Positions 29,515 through 36,115 of a stretch of DNA of 64,000 nucleotides are shown piece after piece. How positions within the stretch are numbered: the stretch's first letter is position 1; every line of letters begins with the position of its first letter. The DNA lies in assembly GCF_024198215.1 (NCBI RefSeq), contig NZ_JAKCFA010000007.1, forward strand, positions 62,001 to 126,000, in the 5' to 3' direction. Under the pieces are notes generated by a model, which was not told the origin of the DNA, made no database searches, and saw only the letters and a program-made list of their open reading frames with translations. Made by a program: the position numbers and the translations under genes. The stretch is from Myxococcus qinghaiensis (GTDB lineage: Bacteria; Myxococcota; Myxococcia; Myxococcales; Myxococcaceae).

Positions 29515-30021
29515 ATGAAGAATTCAAGCCTGCGCGCATTGCTGCTCGCCCTGCTCGTCGCGGCCTGCGGCGGGACGTCCGACCCGGGATTGACGGGCGG
29601 TTCCGACTTCGAGGGCGTCATCCAGGTGCCGTTGCTCTCCACGGGGGCGGATGGGCAGACGTTCCGCTTGGTGGGCGCGACGTTCAACATCATCGGACCG
29701 ATGAACCACACCATCACCGACACGTCCGCAGACACGGTGGCCGTGCAGCTTCCAGGGGGTGGGTACACCATCCAACTCCAGGGCGAGTGGCACATCGAGC
29801 GCGTCGACGCCCCCGGTCAGGCGATTGCCGCGACGCTCATCTCCCCCAACCCCCTGGGCTTCACGGTTTCAGATGGCAAGTCGGTCACGGTGCGCTTCCT
29901 GTTCAAGATACCCACCGAGGGCTTCACGGACACGGACTTCATGGGCCCGTCGCCGTCTTCCAGCCCCGGAGTCCAGTCGGAGTCAGTTTCCCAGAGCAAC
30001 ACCGCCGCACGGAGCGCCTGA
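29515..30021 (+). CDS. Lipoprotein, first of a tandem paralogous pair
   Basis: A 168-residue protein starting with a signal peptide and lipobox VAAC. The mature region (from about 35 to 130) aligns with the start of the next gene's product, sharing the patterns FRLVGATF, TDT-x-x-DT, QLP-x-x-x-Y and V-x-FLFK. The C-terminus ends in a Ser-rich tail. I do not know the family; it is possibly a carbohydrate- or ligand-binding beta-sandwich. A GGAG precedes the ATG at 29509, but ATG 29515 has better spacing. The gap to the next gene is 2 bases, so they form one operon. Confidence 0.75.
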   Translation: MKNSSLRALLLALLVAACGGTSDPGLTGGSDFEGVIQVPLLSTGADGQTFRLVGATFNIIGPMNHTITDTSADTVAVQLPGGGYTIQLQGEWHIERVDAPGQAIAATLISPNPLGFTVSDGKSVTVRFLFKIPTEGFTDTDFMGPSPSSSPGVQSESVSQSNTAARSA

Positions 30022-30023
30022 CC

Positions 30024-30980
30024 ATGAAGACCTCAAGCCTTGGCACACTCGCGCTCGCACTGCTCGTCATCGCGTGCGGGAGTCCCTCCGAGCCTCCCAG
30101 TGAGTACGAGCCGGGAAAAGGCGCTGTCCAGTTCCCGCTGGTGACGACCAGCCCGGAGGGGAAGACCTACCGGCTGGTAGGGGCCACCTTCGAAATCACC
30201 GGGACGGAGAACCGGTCCCTCACTGACACCGGCGAGGACACGCTCTCCATCCAACTTCCGATGGCCATGTACAACGTCGAAATCAAGGGCGACTACCACC
30301 TCGAGGAGTTGACGCCCAACGCACCTGGGAAGCGCGTCCGGTCGACGCTGACCTCTCCCAAATCCGTGCGTGTCGCGGTCATCGAGAATCGGTCGACCAC
30401 GGTGCAATTTCTCTTCAGGGTATTGGAACCTGGCACCGCGGAGGTTGGCTTCAGCGTGGACAAGGGTGGGTGGCTCATCGGACAGATGGAGTTCACCAAA
30501 GTGCACGTCGGTGGCCGGCCCTGCTCCTGCACCTATATGGAAGGCCAGAGCAGGCCCTTCGCCTTCGGCTTCGAATCCGTGACGCTGACTCGGCTTGCAC
30601 CTGGGCCAGATGGGACTCTCAACCTCGAAGTCACCACGGGTCCCCTGACGGCTCAGTTCGGGGGGGACTATCTCGAACCCCTGCACTACAACGTAGGCGG
30701 CGGGCTCTCAGGGCACACCATGACATTCAGGCTGTCCGCACAGCCCGACAGCCATTCGGTGTCCCTCGCAGGACTCATCGCCAATTCAAGCTTCGGCTTC
30801 AGGGCAGGCCCCGTCAGCCCAGCCTTCACTGGCTCAGTGGACAGCCAGGGGTACCCCACCCCTCAAGCGTTCCAGTTCGATACGACCGTCGAGCTCGGAG
30901 CCCTCGGTTGGACCCCGACCTCCTACAACAGCAAGGTCGAGGGCCGGATGGTCGGCACCGGCTTCATCCCGAAGCCCTAG
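30024..30980 (+). CDS. Lipoprotein, second of a tandem paralogous pair
   Basis: A 318-residue lipoprotein with lipobox VIAC. Residues about 35-130 are homologous to the preceding protein (YRLVGATF, LTDTGEDT, QLPMAMY, VQFLFRV). It then has an extra region of about 170 residues with repeated beta-strand-like segments and a CSC pair, absent from its paralogue. CGGAG precedes the ATG. Its stop overlaps that of the convergent larE gene: the 4-base CTAG at 30977-30980 provides TAG on both strands. Confidence 0.8.
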   Translation: MKTSSLGTLALALLVIACGSPSEPPSEYEPGKGAVQFPLVTTSPEGKTYRLVGATFEITGTENRSLTDTGEDTLSIQLPMAMYNVEIKGDYHLEELTPNAPGKRVRSTLTSPKSVRVAVIENRSTTVQFLFRVLEPGTAEVGFSVDKGGWLIGQMEFTKVHVGGRPCSCTYMEGQSRPFAFGFESVTLTRLAPGPDGTLNLEVTTGPLTAQFGGDYLEPLHYNVGGGLSGHTMTFRLSAQPDSHSVSLAGLIANSSFGFRAGPVSPAFTGSVDSQGYPTPQAFQFDTTVELGALGWTPTSYNSKVEGRMVGTGFIPKP

Positions 30981-31870
30981 CTCACGACGGGCAGCGCGAA
31001 GCCCCTGGACTCTGGGGTCACGGGCTTCGTCACGCCAGCAGCCTCGTTCAGGCGGCCGGAGCGGAACGGCTCCAGATCCAACGACACGAACTTGAACCCC
31101 AGCGCGAGGAACGCCGTGTTGATCCGCTGGCGCACGTCCGCGACGAGGAACCGCTCGTACTCCTCGGCGGCCACCTCCAGCCGCGCCACCTCGCCGTGGT
31201 AGCGCACGCGGAACTGCCGGAAGCCCAGCTTGCGCAGCTCCGACTCGGCCGCGGCGATCTGCAGCAGCCTGTCCCGCGTCACCGCCGTGCCGTACGGAAT
31301 CCGCGACGCCAGGCACGCCATCTGCGGCTTGTCCCACGTGGGCAGCCCCAGCGACTGGCTCCAGGCGCGAATCTCCTCCTTCGTCAGCCCGGCATCCGCC
31401 AGGGGAGAGCGCACCGCGTGCTCACGCGCCGCCTTGTGCCCCGGCCGGTGGTCCTTGAAGTCGTCCGCGTTGAAGCCGTCCACCACCACCGCCAGGCCCA
31501 GCTCCATCCGCTTCGCCTCGCAGATGTCGTACAGCTCCGTCTTGCAGAAGTAGCAGCGGTTGGTGGGATTGGCCGCGTACTGCGGGTTGGCCAGCTCGTT
31601 GCTGCCCAGGACGACGTGCCGGGCCCCCATCTTCTCCGCCAGCTCCCGGGCCTCCTGCGCCTCCTCCGGGGCCACCGAAGCCGACAGCGCCGTGAGCGCC
31701 AGGGCCCGCTCCCCCAGCTCCTCCACCGCCACCTTCAGGACGAACGTCGAGTCCACGCCGCCGGAGAACGCCACCAGCGCACTGCCATGGGCCCGCAGCG
31801 CGGCGCGCATGGCCTCCAGCTTGGGACGCGACGACTCACACAGGGCCTGGATTCGCTCGGGGCTCAGCAT
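30977..31870 (-). CDS. larE: LarE, ATP-dependent sacrificial sulfur transferase
   Basis: A 297-residue PP-loop protein of the LarE/NAD-synthetase-like family, which adenylates and thiolates P2CMN during synthesis of the nickel-pincer nucleotide cofactor. The PP-loop is SGGVDS (36-41). Cys186 in PQMACLASR lies where the sacrificial cysteine (Cys176 of Lactobacillus plantarum LarE) sits, and a further CYFC pair is at 106-109, a pattern seen in iron-sulfur variants that recycle the sulfur. AGGAG precedes ATG 31870. LarB and LarC are not in the window. The same strand carries the cysC-like gene and sulfur-carrier operon upstream. Confidence 0.85.
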   Translation of the reverse strand: MLSPERIQALCESSRPKLEAMRAALRAHGSALVAFSGGVDSTFVLKVAVEELGERALALTALSASVAPEEAQEARELAEKMGARHVVLGSNELANPQYAANPTNRCYFCKTELYDICEAKRMELGLAVVVDGFNADDFKDHRPGHKAAREHAVRSPLADAGLTKEEIRAWSQSLGLPTWDKPQMACLASRIPYGTAVTRDRLLQIAAAESELRKLGFRQFRVRYHGEVARLEVAAEEYERFLVADVRQRINTAFLALGFKFVSLDLEPFRSGRLNEAAGVTKPVTPESRGFALPVVS

Positions 31871-31952
31871 GGGGCACTCCTAAAACGGAAGGGCCCCGGA
31901 TTGCACGCGCATCGCGCGGCAACCTGGAGCCCTTTGACGTGAGGTGGAACAA

Positions 31953-31968
31953 GGGCCGTGTCCGGCCC
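31953..31968 (-). terminator. Short GC hairpin between cysC-like gene and larE
   Basis: GGGCCG (31953-31958) pairs with CGGCCC (31963-31968) around a 4-base loop, in the 104-base gap downstream of the cysC-like stop. It is short and lacks a T-run, so it may be only an RNA-processing or attenuating structure. Confidence 0.25.
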
Positions 31969-31973
31969 CCTGC

Positions 31974-32774
31974 TCAGCGGGCCTTGCTCTTCGAGGACTT
32001 CTTCCCCGCGGGAGCCGGCTTGGCGACCCGGGCGGCGCGCGTGGCGGGACGCGACTTCGCGCCCTTGTCCGCCTTGTCGGCCTTGGCCGGCTTCACCTTG
32101 GCGGCCACCTTCGGCTCCTCCGCCCGACGGGCCTTGGCGCCGTTGCCCTTCTCGGGCTTCTCCGCCTTCTCGGCCCGCTCACCCTTGGCCGGCAGCGGGT
32201 TGGCCTTCATCTTCTTGCCAGTGATGATCTTCAGCTCCTCGGTGGTCATGTAGCCGAGGTCCAGGAGCGACTGGAAGATCTTCGCGGCGCCGTCCTCCAC
32301 CGACTCCACGTCGGAGTGGATGGTGACCTCCGGAGAGTTGGGCGGCTCGTACGGCTCGGTGATGCCGATGAAGTTGGGGATCTCCCCGTTGAGCGCCTTC
32401 TTGTAGCGGCCCGTGCTGTCGCGCTCGATGAGCTTCTCCGTGGGGCAGTCGACGTAGACCTCCACGTAGCGGCCGATGGCGCGGCGGTTCTCCTCGCGCT
32501 TCCCCTTGTAGGGGCTCACGCAGGGCACCAGGGCGGCGACACCATTGCGCGTCAGGACGTTCGCCACGAAGCCGAGCCGACCGGCGATCGTGTTGCGCTC
32601 ATCCTTCGAATCACCCAACCCCGCCCACAGTTCGTCGGCGAGCTCACCCTCGTCGAGGATCTCCACATTGCGGCCGACCTGTCGGAGCCGCGCCGCGATG
32701 TAGGCGGCAGTGGTGCTCTTACCGGTACCGGACATGCCGGTCAGCCAGAGGGTGAATCCAGTGTTGGAGGCCAT
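31974..32774 (-). CDS. cysC: Adenylylsulfate-kinase-like protein with histone-like basic tail
   Basis: A 266-residue protein. Residues 6-180 match APS kinase: Walker A GMSGTGKST (13-21), a C-terminal family signature ALNGEIPNFIGITEPYEPP (127-145) and an HSDVES strand. The APS-contact stretch is altered: the usual DGD-x-x-R is DEGELADELW here, and the downstream DR-EN-RR pattern is changed, so activity on APS is uncertain. Residues 186-266 are a Lys/Ala/Pro-rich tail with AEKAEK, AKADKADKGAK and KKSSKSKAR, like the H1-type tails of DNA-binding proteins. Such tails are not part of normal CysC. The start at ATG 32774 follows its own strong promoter. It lies downstream of the sulfur-carrier operon. 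Confidence 0.75.
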   Translation of the reverse strand: MASNTGFTLWLTGMSGTGKSTTAAYIAARLRQVGRNVEILDEGELADELWAGLGDSKDERNTIAGRLGFVANVLTRNGVAALVPCVSPYKGKREENRRAIGRYVEVYVDCPTEKLIERDSTGRYKKALNGEIPNFIGITEPYEPPNSPEVTIHSDVESVEDGAAKIFQSLLDLGYMTTEELKIITGKKMKANPLPAKGERAEKAEKPEKGNGAKARRAEEPKVAAKVKPAKADKADKGAKSRPATRAARVAKPAPAGKKSSKSKAR

Positions 32775-32852
32775 AAGGGTTTTCAACTCCCATGCGTCCG
32801 GAGCGCTTCTTGCACGCCGCGGTGGACGCCGCAGATCCAGAAGATGGACGAC

Positions 32853-32882
32853 GTTATAGACGAAAACCCACGCACTTGACAA
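32853..32882 (-). promoter_or_regulatory. Strong sigma-70-type promoter for the cysC-like gene
   Basis: On the minus strand, TTGTCA (32877-32882, five of six to TTGACA) is followed by an 18-base spacer and TATAAC (32853-32858, five of six to TATAAT). The start codon at 32774 lies about 70-80 bases downstream. This is the best housekeeping-type promoter I see in the window. Confidence 0.7.
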
Positions 32883-32928
32883 TTCAGGCGCACCTTTCCG
32901 CAGGTAGGGGTGACAGGCAGTCAAGTGC
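32872..32928. repeat. Inverted repeat flanking and overlapping the cysC-like promoter
   Basis: GCACTTGAC at 32872-32880 and GTCAAGTGC at 32920-32928 form a perfect 9-base inverted repeat separated by 39 bases. The first arm overlaps the -35 box. The spacing suits a looping or two-dimer operator rather than a hairpin. Confidence 0.55.
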
Positions 32929-32964
32929 TTGGGCCTACTGGGCTTTTTCGTTCTTGCAATGGTC

Positions 32965-32989
32965 TTTTCAGACCCGTTGCGTCTGAAAA
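32965..32989 (-). terminator. AT-rich hairpin at the end of the JAMM gene
   Basis: TTTTCAGAC (32965-32973) pairs perfectly with GTCTGAAAA (32981-32989) around a 7-base loop. It includes the stop codon of the JAMM gene (32968-32970). It is unusually AT-rich for this genome; it may end the sulfur-carrier operon or stall the transcript before the cysC promoter. Confidence 0.4.
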
Positions 32990-33435
32990 TCTCCATCGGC
33001 CCACCCATACTCGGACACCCAGGACACACAGCCCCGATGTACGGATGCGATGAGATAGGAAACTCCCGGTAGCAGCGGATGCCCGGCCGGGGCCGCCAGG
33101 GAGCGATCTTCCGCCGAAAAAGTGGGAGGTCCGTCTACATGGGAGTGGAACACCCCCTTCACCTGCTCGCCCCGTGAATCCGCCTGGAGGCACACCGCCA
33201 GCCAGTCCTCCGGAGCGAAGGCATAGGCGAGCGCGGGGCGCGGCGACACGTTGCGGAGGGGGCACACCCGCCAGGAGCCCATGTCTGGGGCGTGGAGGAT
33301 CACTCCGCAGCCTTCCAGCGGGTAGCAGGACTCCAGGTGCTGGACGACTTCCCGGCGAACCGCTTCCGGCCAGCGTGGATCAGCCCAGGGGTTCACGGCG
33401 CGGGAGGCTCGGCTCGCGCGGCACATCGTGAGCAT
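32968..33435 (-). CDS. JAMM/MPN-domain metalloprotease (Mec+-like)
   Basis: A protein of about 155 residues with a complete JAMM zinc motif: Glu40 in YPLEGCGVIL, His96-Ser-His98, then Ser106 and Asp109 in FSAED, with the HxHx7Sx2D spacing exact. Prokaryotic JAMM proteins of this size hydrolyse the bond after a C-terminal GG of ubiquitin-like sulfur carriers; Mec+ of Mycobacterium releases cysteine from CysO-cysteine. Here a CysO/MoaD-like gene is two genes upstream, so this is the likely role. The start is uncertain: ATG 33435, ATG 33426 or GTG 33399. Any of them overlaps the preceding E1-like gene in the same operon. Confidence 0.8.
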   Translation of the reverse strand: MLTMCRASRASRAVNPWADPRWPEAVRREVVQHLESCYPLEGCGVILHAPDMGSWRVCPLRNVSPRPALAYAFAPEDWLAVCLQADSRGEQVKGVFHSHVDGPPTFSAEDRSLAAPAGHPLLPGVSYLIASVHRGCVSWVSEYGWADGDFQTQRV

Positions 33436-34034
33436 CGGCGCACGTCCATCTCCTCCAGGCCGCCCGGAGGCACCAGCCAGCGACCTCCGAGCGTCGGCCC
33501 CAGGCCCAGGCGGAGCCGCTGGAACACCATGGCGCCCACCGTTCCGAGCGCCACGCCCAGGGCTCCGTCTGGCGGCGGGCCCAGGTGCCGCACCGTCTCG
33601 CCGAAGCACCAGACGCACCCCTCCGCGCCCCGAAACACCACGCCAGCGCGGGCGCCATCGCCGCAGAGCGCCACCCAGGGGGCCTCTCCGCTCCAGGCCG
33701 TGGGCAGCTCCGCCAGCAGTCCCCCACTCCGCTCCGGGTTCGCCGCGTCCGGGTTGAGCGCGGACACCTCTCGGGCCAGCGTCGCCGCCATGGGCTGGCC
33801 GACGTCGGTGGCCGCCATGAGGAAGCCAGGGGCCCAGGGGCCCAGGGTGAGCGCGCCCACGCCGGCCACGGGTGTTCCGCCTCCCGCCAGGTACGCCGCC
33901 GCCGTCATCCCCGAAGCGCCGGTGGCGTCCACGCGCGCGGCTCCGGACAGGAGCGACTCCTGGCCGCGACCGCCCACCTCGCGCAGGAGGATCTGCCGGG
34001 AGTAGCGGAGGATTTGATCTTCACGCAGGGCCAT
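33393..34034 (-). CDS. E1-like (ThiF/MoeB) pseudoenzyme
   Basis: A 213-residue protein recognisable as an E1 by its N-terminus (LREDQILRYSRQILLREVGGRGQE, 3-26, described by position) and its later architecture. The GxGGLG nucleotide loop is replaced by DATGASGM, the Arg-finger RQ and catalytic Cys are absent (PPPDGALGVALG where an active E1 has VPTCAQAGVLGS), and the middle helix-rich region is shorter. Both zinc CxxC pairs survive (Cys140/143, Cys201/204). It should be a fold-only partner, perhaps scaffolding the carrier or E1. GGAGGG precedes ATG 34034. The gap from the carrier gene is 6 bases. Confidence 0.75.
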   Translation of the reverse strand: MALREDQILRYSRQILLREVGGRGQESLLSGAARVDATGASGMTAAAYLAGGGTPVAGVGALTLGPWAPGFLMAATDVGQPMAATLAREVSALNPDAANPERSGGLLAELPTAWSGEAPWVALCGDGARAGVVFRGAEGCVWCFGETVRHLGPPPDGALGVALGTVGAMVFQRLRLGLGPTLGGRWLVPPGGLEEMDVRRCSRCAARAEPPAP

Positions 34035-34040
34035 GCGGCG

Positions 34041-34313
34041 TCACCCTCCCGCCATCGCGGGGATGAGGGTGAGGCGATCCGCGTCCTTCACCGGCGTGTC
34101 CAGCTCCCGCAAGGCGCGGATGTCCTCCTCGTTGAGGAAGACGTTGACGTAGCGCCGGACGGCGCCGCGGTCGTCCAGCAGTCGCGCGCCGATGCCGGGG
34201 TAGCGGGCGTCGAGGTCCGTCAGCACCTCGCGCACGGTGGCGCCGGAGGCACTGACCTCCGCCTGGTTGCGCGTCAGGGTCCGCATCGTCGAGGGAATCC
34301 GAATCGTCGCCAT
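34041..34313 (-). CDS. ThiS/MoaD-family sulfur carrier (CysO-like)
   Basis: A 90-residue beta-grasp protein ending AMAGG, the diglycine tail that E1 adenylates and converts to thiocarboxylate. The N-terminal IRIPSTMRTLT and the YVNVFLNEEDIR and LIPAMAGG segments align well with the CysO branch (IPTILR, VNIYVNDEDVR, LPAVAGG), better than with MoaD or ThiS. ATG 34313 has GGAAGG upstream; a GTG three bases earlier is possible. It sits between tusA (3-base gap) and the pseudo-E1. It is the likely substrate of the E1 at 34603-35370 and of the JAMM protease. Confidence 0.88.
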   Translation of the reverse strand: MATIRIPSTMRTLTRNQAEVSASGATVREVLTDLDARYPGIGARLLDDRGAVRRYVNVFLNEEDIRALRELDTPVKDADRLTLIPAMAGG

Positions 34314-34316
34314 CAC

Positions 34317-34556
34317 TCACCTTCCCTGCTTGCGGAGTACCAGTCGGTGCGTTCCATCCTCGCGCGGCTCGAGGGAGACGACTTCGTGCCCCTCCTCGCG
34401 CGCGCTGCGGGGAACGTTCTTCAGCGGCTCGGTGCCCCGGAGCAGCACTTCCAGCAGCGCCCCTGACTCCAGCACCTCCAGCCGCAGCTTGGTGCGCACG
34501 TAGGTCATCGGGCAGACCTCGCGGGTGATATCCAACGTCGCTGTCACCTCGCTCAT
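34317..34556 (-). CDS. tusA: TusA-family sulfurtransferase
   Basis: A 79-residue SirA/TusA-like protein with the sulfur-relay cysteine in REVCPMTYVRTK (Cys15). TusA passes persulfide sulfur from cysteine desulfurase to acceptors. The second conserved Pro of CPxP is not present (CPMT). Position between an E1 and a sulfur carrier suggests that it supplies sulfur for thiocarboxylation of the carrier. GGAGAC precedes ATG 34556. Confidence 0.85.
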   Translation of the reverse strand: MSEVTATLDITREVCPMTYVRTKLRLEVLESGALLEVLLRGTEPLKNVPRSAREEGHEVVSLEPREDGTHRLVLRKQGR

Positions 34557-34602
34557 GGCCGTGTCTCCGCGCTCGCCATGCCTGCGAGCACCGCGACGAG
34601 CC

Positions 34603-35370
34603 TCAGCGCGCGCATGCCGCGCCCTCCTCGGGAAACGTCGGAACGGCGGTGATGCGACAGCCCGGACAATCCTCCGCTCGCTCGACACGCGTGCGCCGTC
34701 CTAGCAGCGTGTTCCCATCCAGCACGTGCAGCGTCGCCTCGCCCGGCACCCGGCGCGCGGCGCCCGCGAGCAGCTCCAGCACCAGCAACGCCTGCACCGA
34801 GCCCACCAGCCCCGCCAACGAGCCGAGCACGCCCGCCTGTGCGCACGTGGGCACCGAGTCCGGAGGAGGCGGCGACTCGTAGAGACAGCGCAGACAGGGG
34901 CCCTGGGGCTCCACACGCATCGCCTGCCCCTGCATCCGCAGCACGCCGCCGTAGACGAGCGGCACGCCCGTGAGCACCGCCACATCCGAGAGGAAGAACT
35001 TCGTCGCCACGCCATCCGTGGCATCGATGACGGCGTCGTGCGCGCGGAACAGGCCCTCCACGTTGTCGGCGTCCACGCGCTCCGCGAGCACGTCCGTCGT
35101 CAACGCCGGGAAGGCCCGCAGGAGGCCCGCGGCCGCGGACTCGGCCTTGTTGCGCCCCACGTCCTCGGCGCGGTGCCAGAGCTGCCGGGGCAGGTTCGTC
35201 ACGTCCACGCGGTCCGGATCCGCCAGCGTCAGGTGGCCGACACCCGCCTGTGCCAACGCCAACGAGGCCGGACAGCCGAGCCCGCCTGCTCCCACGACGA
35301 GCACCCGCGAGCGCTCGATGCGGGAGGCGTGAGGAATCCGGGGATGGTGGTGCTCTTCTGGTCCGTGCAT
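34603..35370 (-). CDS. MoeB/ThiF-type E1 activating enzyme
   Basis: A 255-residue E1. The nucleotide loop is GAGGLG (27-32), the Arg finger region is LPRQLWH (Arg62), catalytic Cys176 lies in VPTCAQAGVLGS, and the zinc pairs are Cys159/162 and Cys235/238. This is a complete adenylating/thiolating site for a ThiS/MoaD-type carrier, probably the CysO-like protein downstream. It lacks the first 20 or so residues (RYSRQI) of MoeB and has no rhodanese domain, so a separate sulfur donor such as TusA fits. It heads the five-gene operon. CGGAGC precedes ATG 35370; the divergent lipoprotein begins 99 bases away. Confidence 0.88.
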   Translation of the reverse strand: MHGPEEHHHPRIPHASRIERSRVLVVGAGGLGCPASLALAQAGVGHLTLADPDRVDVTNLPRQLWHRAEDVGRNKAESAAAGLLRAFPALTTDVLAERVDADNVEGLFRAHDAVIDATDGVATKFFLSDVAVLTGVPLVYGGVLRMQGQAMRVEPQGPCLRCLYESPPPPDSVPTCAQAGVLGSLAGLVGSVQALLVLELLAGAARRVPGEATLHVLDGNTLLGRRTRVERAEDCPGCRITAVPTFPEEGAACAR

Positions 35371-35469
35371 CGGTTGCTGCTCCGCGAGGGCGGATCCGAA
35401 TAACGTGCGGGACCCTGCGTCGCACCTGACAACAGTCGGGCGCAGGCGCCCTTTCCACAGCCAGGACAT

Positions 35470-36018
35470 ATGAGAAACCTGACCGGCGTGCTCGTCTTTT
35501 CCACCACCCTGCTGCTCGTCCACGGGTGCCACAAGAACACCGGCGAGGCCCAGGGCCCCGCGGACGCGTCGGCTCCCACCACCGTCCCCCAGAGCCCGCC
35601 CGAAGCAGCTCAGTTCCCCTCCGACAGCGGACAGGCGCTCCAGGAAGGCGCCCCCGTGGAGACCCAGAAGGCCGGCGTCGACTCCGGCACGCTCGCGTCG
35701 GACACGCCCGACGCGTCCACTCCCACCCAGGGCAGCCTCAAGGACTCCGGCACCTCCGACGCCACCAAGTCCTCCCAGGGCAACCTCAAGGAGACCAACA
35801 CCCCGGAGGCGCACCGGGCCGCGCTCGAGTCCTGCGTGGACCGCTGGCTCAAGAAGCACGGCCTGGACTCCTTCGGCAACGCCGAGGGCACCATGTATGC
35901 GGGCGGCACGCCCCTCTTCGACGAGCGCACCGGCGAGTCCACGGACCGCATGGCCTACGTGTTCAGCCAGAAGCCGGAGGCCCGCAAGGTCTGCATGAAG
36001 GGCTCGGCCTCGAAGTAG
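35470..36018 (+). CDS. Low-complexity lipoprotein with a small C-terminal domain
   Basis: A 182-residue protein with a signal peptide (MRNLTGVLVFSTTLLLVHGC), lipobox VHGC, and a long Ser/Thr/Asp/Pro-rich linker with repeats such as TQGSLKDSG and SQGNLKET. The C-terminal 70 residues look folded (CVDRWLKKHGLDSFGNAEGTMY) and carry two cysteines (Cys near 120 and 175) that may pair. No family is recognised. AGGA precedes ATG. It is divergent from the sulfur-carrier operon. Confidence 0.75.
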   Translation: MRNLTGVLVFSTTLLLVHGCHKNTGEAQGPADASAPTTVPQSPPEAAQFPSDSGQALQEGAPVETQKAGVDSGTLASDTPDASTPTQGSLKDSGTSDATKSSQGNLKETNTPEAHRAALESCVDRWLKKHGLDSFGNAEGTMYAGGTPLFDERTGESTDRMAYVFSQKPEARKVCMKGSASK

Positions 36019-36115
36019 ACGCGGTGGTCCCGCATGCCTCCCCGCCCGCCGGGGAGGTGGGCGAAGCACCCCAGGGATTCCCGCACACCCGGCGGCTCCC
36101 GTAAGCTGCCCCCCA

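Noticed and set aside
32968-35370. Bacterial ubiquitin-type defence operon (E1/E2/JAMM)
   Set aside because: No E2-like gene or CD-NTase is present; TusA and LarE nearby point to sulfur metabolism.
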